This document shows, one piece after another, positions 43,480 to 53,535 of a stretch of DNA of 56,171 nt. The stretch's first letter is position 1; every line of letters starts with the position of its first letter. The notes below the pieces were generated by a model. It searched no databases. It was not told where the DNA came from and was given only the letters and a program-made list of their open reading frames with translations. The stretch comes from Nemertoderma westbladi (Eukaryota > Xenacoelomorpha > Nemertodermatida > Nemertodermatidae): the NCBI GenBank assembly GCA_032718475.1, contig JAUCBJ010005223.1, positions 1 to 56,171 of the forward strand. Reading direction: 5' to 3'. Position numbers and translations under genes: made by a program.

Positions 43480-44234
43480 TGAACCATCGTGTCCAGCCGC
43501 GACCAGTGCTTATTCAATTTATAGGCCATGGACTGCATTAAACAACAAAGGAAAACTCAAGGATGTTTACATCACTGAACATCTGACACCATACCACGTG
43601 GGACTTCTCCGGGAAGCAAAGAATCTGAAGAAGAATAAGATTATCCATTCTGCTTTTAAGCGCAATGGAAATGTTATTATAAAGAAAACAGAATCGAGCA
43701 CCCTGACGATCATTACTTCACCGAAGTACTTTACCTTTGCAGGACATTGCTTTCGCCGTGAGGACCAGCCAGTGCATAATCTTGTACTTTGGCAGCCTCA
43801 TGGAGTGAATAAGCATGGTGGACAGCCCATGACTTTCTTGAGACGCATCTTAAAGGACACTGGCCTTAAAGATGCGGATGATCTAGCAAATGTCATGGGT
43901 GATAGAGAGTTGTGGCGGTGCAATTTTGTTGACAAGCCGGCACAGCATTCTTAAAAATGCAGCTGCAATGCAGCATGCCGATCCTAGTAGTAGTAGTAGT
44001 ACTTCACCGAAAGATATAACTGGGTTAAAATCCAACCAACCGATTCGTGGAAAGTCCCCACTAGGACAACAACGCGGGAACTGGAGTCAGGGAAGAAGCA
44101 GATCAAGACGATGGAGTTTACATACTCCTTCGTATATCGAGCATCCCAACAGTACCAATGAAAGTAACACGACTCCGCAAACCTCAAACCAATACGAAAC
44201 CCTAGGAAAACGAAAAACAAACAGGGCTGTCTGA
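43480..44234 (+). pseudogene. LINE ORF1p C-terminal half, interrupted by a nested LINE
   Basis: RPVLIQFIGHG (43498-43535), then in another frame LNNKGKLKDVYITEHLTP, GLLREAKNLKKNKIIHSAF, NGNVIIKKTESSTLTIITSP, the RNA-binding and C-terminal domains of an ORF1 protein. After the insertion the same protein resumes: TSPKDITGLKSNQPIRGKSP, LGQQRGNWSQGRSRSRRW, ending ETLGKRKTNRAV and stop at 44232. The tail is arginine- and serine-rich. It is truncated at its 5' side. It is not the same family as the ORF1 at 885-1793, though both share RPVL..FIGH. Confidence 0.8.
43726..43999 (+). mobile_element. 5'-truncated family A LINE, nested, 12-bp TSD
   Basis: TACTTCACCGAA at 43714-43725 is repeated at 44000-44011. 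The insert encodes only the last ~74 codons of family A ORF2 (FTFAGHCFRREDQPVHNLVL, TFLRRILKDTGLKDADDLAN, VDKPAQHS, stop 43954), then GCAGCTGCAATGCAGCATGC and (TAG)5. It is nearly identical to the end of the 47178-49166 element. The open frame 43598-43954 is thus a chance fusion of the host ORF1 and the guest ORF2. Confidence 0.95.
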
Positions 44235-45344
44235 TACCAGTACCAGAGCAGGTGTAGTGAAAGTACCCCAACAAAATTTATGTATTAAAATGTGTATAAA
44301 TAAAGAGATTTTAATAGATTAAATAAATAGAAAATAATCTTAAGATTAGGTGGAGAGGGTATACTATTTTATTCACTACCTCAATGGCTCACATATATTT
44401 ACCCATAATCCTCATAGTGATACAGTCTCGATGTAATATATATTAGCTTTAGTTAGTGCAGTAATTATAACGAAGAAAGTTTGATTTATATGAAGTGAAC
44501 ATTTATGACTATTTATGTGTCCTTTCGTTTATGCCAGCACTATTGAAGAAACAGCGTATGTCCTGTAACTTCTGTTTCACCCCAATAGGTACCAACGAAA
44601 TCAGAGTATTGTGCCCTATTTATAAATATCATTATCATGACCAGTGTGAACACATACTACAATTACTGAAATAAATAAACCTCAAAATTTAAACCATATA
44701 ATATACTGAATGCATAAACAGAATACCTTTTATTTTATTTTATTTTCTATTATTTTATTTTATTTTCAAAGGCTCAAATACTAAAAAATAATATAAAAAT
44801 TCAGAATAAATTATTGAAATGTATAAATGAAACAAAATTTTTGGGAATATATATTGATGATAAATGAAATGTTAAAATTATAATATGTTATATTTCACTC
44901 TTATACACCCTTATATTTTATAGGGAATCGTCGTCCTATGTGTGAATTGATTGCAAAAAATATAGAAACCCAATCAGAATAAAAATAAATAATATAATAT
45001 TACGGGACATTCACCCATTTACAAGGTCATTCCAATTCCATATATAAATCACTGAACATCTTACCAATTGAAGGCTTATATAGATTAGAAATTGTAAAAT
45101 TAATGTGGTGCATTTATCAACATAAAAAACAAGCATTTATATCACATTTATTTGTCCAAACTTCACAAATACACTCATATAACATGTATATATAAATAAT
45201 AAACTGTGACACATATATTTGTAGTAAATTATCATCAAAATTATCACGTTTTCATCTTTATCAATACACTTTGTGATTACTGTTTAGATTTATCATTTTA
45301 TATGGTTTAAACTTTTAATATTTTACTTTATGGCGTAATTTACT
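44235..45344. other. Non-coding AT-rich spacer
   Basis: No gene recognised. TTTTATTTTATTTTCTATT repeats at 44730-44768. Confidence 0.35.
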
Positions 45345-45510
45345 TTAGGGCGCATCTCTGCCTTGCATCCTTAAGTGGTAGCTAAATGAGTACTACAGTT
45401 TCCTCTGGGGAGTAAAGTTCTGGGGGGACCGAACTGGAAATAAGTCGTCAGACTTTGTGCGTAATCCCTGGCCTAACGGCCGAAGAAAATTTACTTTACT
45501 TTACTTTTTA
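45345..45510 (+). repeat. Possible tRNA-derived SINE with (TTTAC)n tail
   Basis: TAGCTAAATGAG (45379-45390) fits a pol III A box with one mismatch. GGACCGAACTGG (45426-45437), about 36 bp further on, loosely fits a B box. The unit ends in TTTACTTTACTTTAC, and a similar TTTACTTTAGG lies just upstream. Overall length and layout suit a short SINE, but the B box is weak. Confidence 0.35.
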
Positions 45511-46261
45511 TATTTCCCGTTATTAGGAATTTGCAGTTATATGGTTTGACTGATGTATTACTAAATATTCATTTAAGGATAATAACAATAACAATAATTA
45601 TTATTGTTATTGTGTTCTGGTGTCGGTTATTATTGATCGGTTAAACAAGACTCCATTCCATGCAGGAGAAATTCCTATTTAAATATTTGGCAACCAAATT
45701 TGTGATAAGGTTCTAGTGTGAATTTCCGGTAATTATTGTCAATGCAGCATAGTGCCACCGCCACGCATATTAACAGGATATATGACATTCCATACACCTG
45801 CACTTCCACTAGCTGCCTAAACAAGGTACTGTGGTCATAGCTGGCCTTGACGTCAACTAATCAAAGTAATCAGATTTTTACACATGTCACTGTCAGGAAA
45901 TTAATCAAATATATGTTTATTATTAAGAAACTGCATCTTACATTCATGCACAATGAAATATATTTTTGTCGGCTGGCAGTAAAAAAGGTGTTAGTTTGTT
46001 TATTGAAAATATTCTATATAAATATTAACAAAGTAAATTCACTGATAATATATGTAGAATCAACTTATACATAATGAATTTTATAAGGCAATAAGAGAAG
46101 TCATTATATTTATTTAAAAGCTACAATTTTCTGTCCACAAAAGCGCGGACAATAGGACATTTGTTTAATTTATCGTTGTTTAATAATAGTATAATATATC
46201 ATATAGGCCATTACTTAAATATTCTCAAATTTTACAACAAATTTCAAAGTTAAATAGATGA
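45511..46261. other. Non-coding AT-rich spacer
   Basis: A near-palindrome ACAATAACAATAATTATTAT / TGTTATTGT lies at 45585-45613. No gene recognised. Confidence 0.4.
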
Positions 46262-46560
46262 TTTTTAAGGAGGGGAGACAACCCCCACCCCCCCCCCCCC
46301 CCCCCCCCCCCCCCATCGCTAAAAATTTCAGAAACTTGTTTTTTATCGCATCTAGAGCAGAATTTAATGGGGTTTTCAAATCTGAAACCGGCTGAGAGAG
46401 ATATCTTTTTGTTCTCGAGTTATCGTGGAATATCAGACAACCGACAGACAGACATACTACATTCCACCAAATATTAAAACTGACATCGGCAATGAAGTCA
46501 GCGACCCCGAAAACCTTCCCAACTATAATTTTCCCACTGTCTGTGCGTTATTTAAATCAA
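46262..46560. repeat. Dispersed non-coding repeat, copy 3, with C27
   Basis: Begins TTTAAGGAGGGGAGACAACC with a C27 homopolymer at 46288-46314. Then comes the shared order CGACAGACAGACATACTACA, TTCCACCAAATATTAAAACT, GACATCGGCAATGAAGTCAG, CGACCCCGAAAACC, as at 3350-3470. Confidence 0.7.
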
Positions 46561-47177
46561 ATCAATTGGCTGGTGAGTAAAATGTAGTTATGCACTAAAA
46601 CCAGTAAAAATACTTTAAGTAAAAATACTTAATGCATATTTGGTTTAGCATTGTTCGACCTTTTCGATCAAATCAATTGGATGGTGTGCGAACTGTGAAT
46701 ATGTGGTAGGAGGTGGAGTAATTAGTCCCTACCTCATCTGTACCGGTACATTATCTCTGGTAGGGTTAGGCCTATTATACTGTTAGCCTAAAGCAATGAA
46801 CTAATTTAGGCCAATATATTACTGAGGTGCCTGGCTGTTGGACTAGTGTATGGCTAAGTCCTATAAACAAACACAATAGGGATGGGCATGGGGTGCATTA
46901 ATAACTGCACACATGAGAGTCTCTAGAAAGAAAATGAAGGAATCATCAAATGATTATAAATGGATAAAGATCATACTATATATAAAACGATTGGCTAAAA
47001 GTAAGAAACAATCAGGTCTTTCAGAGTTAGTGGTACAGTCCTTTAAGCAATCGTCAGTCACAGTCATTGAGTGCGCTGTCAATAAAGAAGATAAATCATT
47101 AGATAGCGATGACAGGAAATTGAATGTGGTTGTATCAAGTACTATTATGGATACTTTATCTCCAAAGAATACAGTAA
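46561..47177 (+). other. Upstream region of the family A LINE; partly coding-like
   Basis: 46913-47233 is open (LAKSKKQSGLSELVVQSFKQ, LDSDDRKLNVVVSSTIMDTL) and overlaps the next frame by about 55 bp. I do not recognise it as endonuclease. It may be 5' element sequence or unrelated flank. 46567-46700 is non-coding. Confidence 0.3.
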
Positions 47178-49166
47178 TTGTCCTCAATAAAGTTCATATG
47201 GTCTGCCCAGGATCTGCCCATTTTAGAATGTAGAGATATGTTAGAATGTTACATTCAGAAATGCTCTAAAGCACAGAGAAAGTTCCCACTCAAATGGACT
47301 ACAGCGGCCAAGAATGCAGTTAAGGCTGTATCTAGGTCCCTGAACAGGCAGTACTCTGATATCTACAGGAGCTTATCAACCAACAGGTTGATGCCATTAA
47401 TGATGCCGGCAGCAAGCAATCATCCCAGGCATGGAAATCGATCAACTTGCTTACTGGGCGGAAAAGACAACCAACCACCAAGGTTAAGGCTGAATCACCA
47501 GCCGATCGCCTCAATGGTTGGAAAGCCCACTTTGAAAAGCTCCTCAATAATGACAGGGTATTTATTGCCTGATATCTTTATAGAAGTAAAAGTGTCTGAG
47601 TCTGTACTCCCAGATATTCCCATTGGCGATATCTCCTTTGCAGAAGTGAAGGCTGCTGAAAAGAGCATTAAGACCAATCGTGCCAGTGGAGTAGATGGTG
47701 TTCCCCCTGAGATCTTTAAAATACCTGAGTGTTTAAAGCTCATCTATCCCATCATAGTAGACATGTACCGAACAACAAGAGTCCCACAAGAAATGAAAAC
47801 AAATAAGTTGGTGCCAGTTCCCAAGAAGGGCAACCTAACACTCTATGGTTCTTTTCGGGGAATCTCATTGATCTCGATTGCTGCAAAGCTATACAATAGG
47901 ATTCTATTAAATCGCATCAGTGATCCCATTGAGAGACTGCTCCGTGGAAATCAGAATGGGTTCCGTAAAGGTCGTGGGACCATGGAGCCCATTTTGGCAC
48001 TTAGAAGGATAATTGAAGAATTATCAAAAAATAAAGACAGGCATCTGGCTGTTATCTTTATTGACTTCTTCAAGGCCTTTGATTCAGTCTCTCGCTCACG
48101 TATGTTCAGCATACTTTCATTATATGGGATTCCTGATGAAATTATTGCAGCAATCAGATCAGTATACGATGGTTCGACAACATTTGAATCTACTGTTGAT
48201 GGTGACATAGAACCATTTGAAGTGTTATGGGGCGTCCTCCAAGGAGACACACTTGCACCATTCTTGTTCATTATTGTAGTTGACTATGTTCTACGCATGT
48301 CCTTAGATCATCATAATGATGATGGAGTGATGATAACACCACCTACTGGCTCCAGAAGTCGAGGAAATCCTGCCAAGTACCTAACTGATCTAGACTTTGC
48401 TGATGACTTAGGAGTACTCTCAGAATCATTAGAGGGAGCCCAACGGCTCCTCAGCTCATTAGAACATGCTGCTTCTAGTGTTGGTCTTTTTATTAACTCC
48501 AGAAAGTCCAAAATTTTGACAGTTAACTTTGAAAGTCCTCAGCAAGTCTCTGATCGGATGAGCATAAGCTCAAAGGATGGTATGCTTGAGCATGTGGCCG
48601 ACTTCTGTTACCTGGGATCATGGATCCAGAAGTCAGGTGAGGACCTTCGAATACGTAAGGGAAAGGCATGGGCAGCCTTGAATAGGCTTTCCAGGATTTG
48701 GAAGTCACTGAGAATTAATCGGAAACTTAAGGTCCGAGCAGCAGTAGTTCCAGTACTCCTCTACGGGAGTCCATGCTGGGCTCTAACTGCTGAGGACACC
48801 AAATCTCTGGATGGCACATTCACAAGAATGCTACGCCGGGTTCATTGTGTCAAGTACAATGCACACATCTCCAACCAGACACTATATAACATTGGAGGTG
48901 TCTCATTGGTTCCCCCAAGCTTGACACTAGAACAAAATCGCCTCCGCTTTGCCAGACATTGCTTTCGCCATGAGGACCAGCCAGTGCATAATCTTGTACT
49001 TTGGCTGCCTCTTGGAGTGATTACGCATGGTGGACAGCCCATGACTTTCTTGAGACGCATCTTAAAGGACACTGGCCTTGAAGATGCGGATGATCTAGCA
49101 AATGTCATGGGTGATAGGGAGTTGTGGCAGCGCAATTTTGTCGACAAGCCGGCACAGCATTCTTAA
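47178..49166 (+). CDS. Family A LINE reverse transcriptase, open through RT and C-terminus
   Basis: The 662-codon frame carries a pre-RT segment (LPDIPIGDISFAEVKAAEKS, RASGVDGVPPEIFK), KLVPVPKKGNLTLYGSFRGI, NGFRKGRGTMEPILALRRII, IDFFKAFDS near residue 295, WGVLQGDTLAPFLF near 350 and LDFADDLGVLSESLEGAQ near 405. FADD is intact. Thumb and C-terminal blocks follow (YLGSWIQKSGEDLRIRKGKA, ALTAEDTKSLDGTFTRML, RFARHCFRHEDQ). Residues about 63-128 are not the native frame: in the adjacent frame 47368-47558 gives ELINQQVDAINDAGSKQSSQ, AWKSINLLTGRK, GWKAHFEKLLNN, which fits the family. Two compensating shifts therefore occurred. No endonuclease domain is seen, so the copy is 5'-truncated. The 3' end is GCAGCTGCAATGCACCATGC and (TAG)n at 49197-49210. 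Confidence 0.9.
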   Translation: MSSIKFIWSAQDLPILECRDMLECYIQKCSKAQRKFPLKWTTAAKNAVKAVSRSLNRQYSDIYRSLSTNRLMPLMMPAASNHPRHGNRSTCLLGGKDNQPPRLRLNHQPIASMVGKPTLKSSSIMTGYLLPDIFIEVKVSESVLPDIPIGDISFAEVKAAEKSIKTNRASGVDGVPPEIFKIPECLKLIYPIIVDMYRTTRVPQEMKTNKLVPVPKKGNLTLYGSFRGISLISIAAKLYNRILLNRISDPIERLLRGNQNGFRKGRGTMEPILALRRIIEELSKNKDRHLAVIFIDFFKAFDSVSRSRMFSILSLYGIPDEIIAAIRSVYDGSTTFESTVDGDIEPFEVLWGVLQGDTLAPFLFIIVVDYVLRMSLDHHNDDGVMITPPTGSRSRGNPAKYLTDLDFADDLGVLSESLEGAQRLLSSLEHAASSVGLFINSRKSKILTVNFESPQQVSDRMSISSKDGMLEHVADFCYLGSWIQKSGEDLRIRKGKAWAALNRLSRIWKSLRINRKLKVRAAVVPVLLYGSPCWALTAEDTKSLDGTFTRMLRRVHCVKYNAHISNQTLYNIGGVSLVPPSLTLEQNRLRFARHCFRHEDQPVHNLVLWLPLGVITHGGQPMTFLRRILKDTGLEDADDLANVMGDRELWQRNFVDKPAQHS

Positions 49167-49196
49167 AAATGCAGCTGCAATGCACCATGCCGATCC

Positions 49197-49210
49197 TAGT
49201 AGTAGTAGTA
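49197..49210 (+). repeat. (TAG)n 3' tail of the family A LINE
   Basis: TAGTAGTAGTAGTA follows CCGATCC, as in the nested copy (43985-43999). The minus-strand copy ends in (TAG)7 at 33765-33785. Confidence 0.9.
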
Positions 49211-49527
49211 ATTGGATTTCCGCTTAAAATTCAAATGTTTGAATGTATATTACATAATATAGTCGTAACATTTCACTAAAAATAATCACTTTTTCTGTGT
49301 CATATTTAAATCATTGTATTTATACCCTCATTTATAAATTAATTTACTACATTTATTTTTGATACAGTTTATTCATCCATTGTATTATTTCCTGTATATA
49401 CCTTTAATACACTTGTAAACCGTGTGAACTGTAAACTGTAAAATATATATTGTTTCGGTTGTAATTTATTTAATTTATAATAATTTATTTATCTTCTGTT
49501 TTACTAACCTTCATAGCATAATCTTGT
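49211..49527. other. Non-coding AT-rich spacer
   Basis: No gene recognised. Confidence 0.35.
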
Positions 49528-49605
49528 AGGAAGCAGCTTGATCTAGTTGTGACATTCTTGAGCTTCCACTCAGTAGGCCCTGGTTCGATTCCTAGATGGG
49601 CAGCA
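49528..49605 (+). repeat. tRNA-derived SINE or tRNA pseudogene
   Basis: A perfect pol III B box, GGTTCGATTCC (about 49582-49592), lies about 40 bp downstream of a degraded A box (TTGATCTAGTTG, 49541-49552) in a roughly 72-bp tRNA-sized unit ending AGATGGGCAGC. The arms do not pair well enough for a functional tRNA. Confidence 0.55.
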
Positions 49606-49726
49606 CTGTTTGGGCATAGTGCTTTAAATGCAGCAACAAAGGTCAACACAGGTTTTTATCTATTAGTGGTCGATGTCGATGTTTTAGATGCAACATTGCT
49701 TAACCTATGGCATTTCCTACGAGATG

Positions 49727-49796
49727 ACTTCATTATAAACCAGACAATATACCTTTATATAACTTCATTATAAACCAGACAATATACATTAATATA
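49727..49796 (+). repeat. 35-bp tandem duplication
   Basis: ACTTCATTATAAACCAGACA plus ATATAC starts at 49727 and again at 49762. Confidence 0.95.
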
Positions 49797-50298
49797 GCTT
49801 TGCTTGTGTTGACATGTCATTATGCACCACCCAATATTTGTATTATTAATATACACCACATTGAATGAAATACATATTTATGGAAAGTTATGCATATTTA
49901 TGTAAACTTGAGGATTTCCTATATAAGTTCCGTAGTGTTTCATATGGAATTATATTATTATTTTATTATTAATATTGAACATAAAGATTCCTACTTGGAG
50001 TTTACATAGCAAGTCTAGAGGGAGAGTTAGAGGGATTTATAGATAGGTTGAGCTGTAGAGTAGATCTACAGTGGTTAAAGTAAATACATCTAACTATTTT
50101 ATTAATTTTTCTCCTTAAGTAATTAGTGTAGTAGAATGTGCACTACCCCCTAGTATAATGCCGTAATTGAGATAGGGATGTATTCGAGTGAAATATAGTT
50201 GCCTAATGATGTATAGCGGTAATACATGTAGTTTGTAAAATATACTTGCGGTTATATAAATTTTAGACAGTATATATTTTCTGTGGGTTTGCCGTTAA
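49797..50298. other. Non-coding spacer
   Basis: No gene recognised. Ends at the TTAA (50295-50298) flanking the long-TIR element. Confidence 0.35.
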
Positions 50299-53144
50299 GT
50301 GCTGGTGCAGCAACTTAGATTAGAGTATTATAGGACAAGCAGTTACCTGCGTATAAAGATATTGGATTGAAGGAGAAGGTATGGGAGGCTATAGCAAAAC
50401 ACCTGGCGACAGACAGTGAGTAAATTATAGTTTCACAATTAATATTTAAAAATCCCACTCTCCTTCTTATTGCTTTTGAACCTTGATGCATCTGCTTTAA
50501 CGCGTCCGCGTTGTTTGGGGCTCCCCCCTTAATGATACTAGCTGTTGTGGGCGGAAAAGAAGCTCTTATAGCAAAGTTATTCCTGATCGATTTCTACCTC
50601 CACCACTCCCGATCTCCCAAACTGACAAAGGTAACAATGATGCACTTTCTAATCATTTCTATTCTTGAACCTCGTGTTAATATCTAATATTTCGGAAATG
50701 CTACCAAATATTTCTCACAATGCCCTATGATTCCTACTGCCGTTTCATTCCCAGCAAACTTATTGACCGTGTACATTTTATTGTTATTGATTATACATGT
50801 CATTGGGTGGACATTTATTTTTCTTTTAAGGTTTTAAACTGTTATGGGATTAATCCCTATAGGCAATTCGACATCCCAAAAACATTATATCAGCCGTATA
50901 TATTCAGTAATTATCACCCTACAAAGAAGGGTACTGTTACCCTACAAAGATATTATGGTAGGTAAGTAGAAGACCGATTCTTAGCTATTCAGAATAGATA
51001 TTGCACTATTCAACATTAGATCAGATTCTCACTGAAAGAAGATACCTTGAAAATATTTCAAGAAGTCGCGGAACTATGAGTTGAAAATGAATACCTCAGA
51101 AAACAAAAATGACAATCTGGATATTGCTTCAGGATATTGTCCAGGTCCACCTGAAGTGAGATACCAGTTACATTATCTTCTCAGTTTTCATCTGTAACGG
51201 AGAAATCATGGTCAAACATGATACAAATTAGAAACCGATTCGTGTCAGCTATCAAGCAGACATTGATGCCCTAACCACGCGTCATCCACACAGGCAGGCT
51301 CACTAATTCTCGCTCCAGCTCCATATTAAGATTGGTGACGCCTAATCAACCTTGCTCCTACCTCGATGTATTCCCAACTAGCAATTCCTTCCTACCTAGC
51401 AAGGATGTTTTGACATCCGGATCTGTTAGTTAGACTTGATCTACTCCATTCATTCTGGCACCTGTACAATAATGAATACTAGAGTTGGACGTCTCTATAT
51501 CTCTACATCAATCAAGAAATATAAGTAACATTGTACAAGTCAGATATTTCAGTACAGTATTCAGCATTGCTTGTTTTCTAATTTCAAGTTTTTTTCTTTA
51601 ACTATTTTTCCCTCTCCATTTTACAGTATAAGATAACAATTGTAAGGAGCTCTAACTATATTTGTATGCAGTATGTGTATTATAATATCTAATATTCTAT
51701 GCTGTCACTGTCAGTTAGATTGTACTATATATACTGTACGTACATACATGTTGTATCATTAGATAGACTGTATATTGCATCATTGCAATATCCGTAATTA
51801 TCTTTCATATCTAGCTATTAGCTGGTCTATGTAATTACCTATATATATATATATAACCCCTACCCCCTTCCTATGCCCCACACAATACAATCGTGTTTTT
51901 TTCTGCTACTCGAGATTTGAACCCTCCGAATATAAATTTAGATGCTTAAATTGAATATTCATTTTCATTTACCCTGCGGTTCATGTCTACTCTCATCCAA
52001 ACTTGTTGATGCTGTGCACTGCGGTACCGATGTTTACTGTATTCACTGTTATCCACTAAAATATCCATTTTGCTCTATAGAAATTAATGACCCAGATATT
52101 TTCCCAACTCCAGATGTTTTATCTGACTCAAAGTAAGTAAGTATCTGACAGATAACCAGTTAATGCCCCAAGTCCGCACTCATGTGAAGTGATGGCACCA
52201 CATAAGCTAAAGCTGAATAGCTAAGAATCGGTCTTCTACTTACCTACCATAATATCTTTGCGCTCAGTATCCCGTAATCAAACTAATGGTATTATGGTAT
52301 AATACAATGATATACCTCTCTCTCTCCCAGCTGGGCAAAAACACAATAATTGGTGGTCGCATAAGGATACCCCCATATATCCTACGTACACTAGGTAAGC
52401 AATATCTTATTTGCCCAATACAATTTACTGTATGACAAGATGATAGATTGTGCAACCATGTGACATCTCTTTGGTTTGGCCACTGGACCCACTGCTACTT
52501 GACCTTTGTAGGTAACAGTACCCTTCTTTGTGGGGTGATAATTACTGCCGTTATACGGCTGATATAATGTTTTTGGGGTGTCGAATTGCCTATAGGTTTA
52601 ATCCCATAACAGTTTAAAAGAAAAAAAAAGAAAAATATATGTCCACCCAATGACATGTATAATCAATAACAATAAAATGTACACGGTCAATAAGTTTGCT
52701 GGAATGAAACGGCCAGTGGGATCATAGGGCAGTGTGAGAAATATTTGGTAGCATTTCCGAAATATTAGATATTAACACGAGGTTCAAGAATAGAAATGAT
52801 TAGAAAGTGCACCTTTGTTACCTTTGTCAGTTTGGGAGATCGGGAGTGGTGGAGGTAGAAATCGATCAGGGATAACTTTGCTGTAAGAGCTTCTTTTCCG
52901 CCCGCAACAGATAGTATCATTAAGGGGGGAGCCCCAAACAACGCGGACGCGTTAAAGCGGATGCATCGAGCTTCAAAAGCAATAAGAAGGAGAGTGGGAT
53001 TTTTAAATATTAATTTTGAAACTATAATTTACTCACTGTCGCCAGGTGTTTTGCTATAGCCTCCCATACCTTCTCCTTCAATCCAATATCTTTATACGCA
53101 GGTAACTGCTTGTCATATAATACTCTAAGTTGCTGCACCAGCAC
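50299..53144. mobile_element. DNA element with ~690-bp terminal inverted repeats and TTAA (or TA) flanks
   Basis: Left arm 50299-50992 and right arm 52213-53144 are inverted copies, roughly 90 percent or more alike by eye. Termini read GTGCTGGTGCAGCAACTTAG, with TTAA at 50295-50298 and 53145-53148; a TA duplication with AGTGCTGG ends fits equally. The right arm carries a 248-bp insert. The 1.2-kb centre (50993-52212) has decayed, coding-like scraps (EVAEL.VENEYLRKQ near 51070; LKLNIHFHLPCGSCLLSSKL at 51942-52136) but no transposase I can recognise. Superfamily unresolved; piggyBac-type CCC ends are absent. Confidence 0.85.
52256..52508. mobile_element. 248-bp insert in the right arm, possible CTTTG duplication
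   Basis: The left arm reads continuously where the right arm is split. CTTTG at 52256-52260 recurs at 52504-52508 at the break. The insert has no obvious inverted ends. A deletion in the left arm is the alternative. Confidence 0.6.
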
Positions 53145-53148
53145 TTAA

Positions 53149-53312
53149 CTACAGCTGCAGTCCAGCATACACACTGACCAGAAACTAGACAGCAGACTGA
53201 CTACATGAAATACATATACACAACAATTTATCATTTCATCAGTATAATTAATTTTACAGTTATATTAATACTAATATATTAATACTGTACATAATACTAT
53301 TCGATATTGGCT
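53149..53312. other. Short spacer
   Basis: No gene recognised. Confidence 0.3.
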
Positions 53313-53535
53313 TTGACGCGTGACGCGTCCGCAAGGGTTAGGGCTCCCCTCATAGACATAAAATGCATTCCATAATTTTGACGCGTCCGCAAAATAGGTC
53401 TGAGAGCTAAAATTATTTTGACTCGTCGGCGTGACTCTTTGGTTGGGGCTACTCTCATAGGAACCCATGCAACCTAGTTTATTATCTTTATGCGTGACGC
53501 ATCCTCGTTGGTTGGGACTCCCCCTTTACACTTTA
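53313..53535. repeat. Degenerate GACGCGTCCGC ... GGGGCTCCCC repeats
   Basis: Four imperfect units (near 53313, 53378, 53418 and 53488) of TGACGCGTCCGC-like sequence followed by GGTTGGGGCTCCCC-like sequence. The same pair (AACGCGTCCGCG, TTTGGGGCTCCCC) sits once in each arm of the neighbouring element (near 50499-50526 and 52929-52956). Confidence 0.7.

Noticed and set aside
43598-43954. A genuine 118-residue gene
   Set aside because: It is a fusion of a LINE ORF1 segment and an inserted LINE ORF2 tail, bounded by a 12-bp duplication.
49528-49605. Functional tRNA gene
   Set aside because: The B box is perfect but the A box is poor and acceptor, anticodon and T stems do not pair properly.
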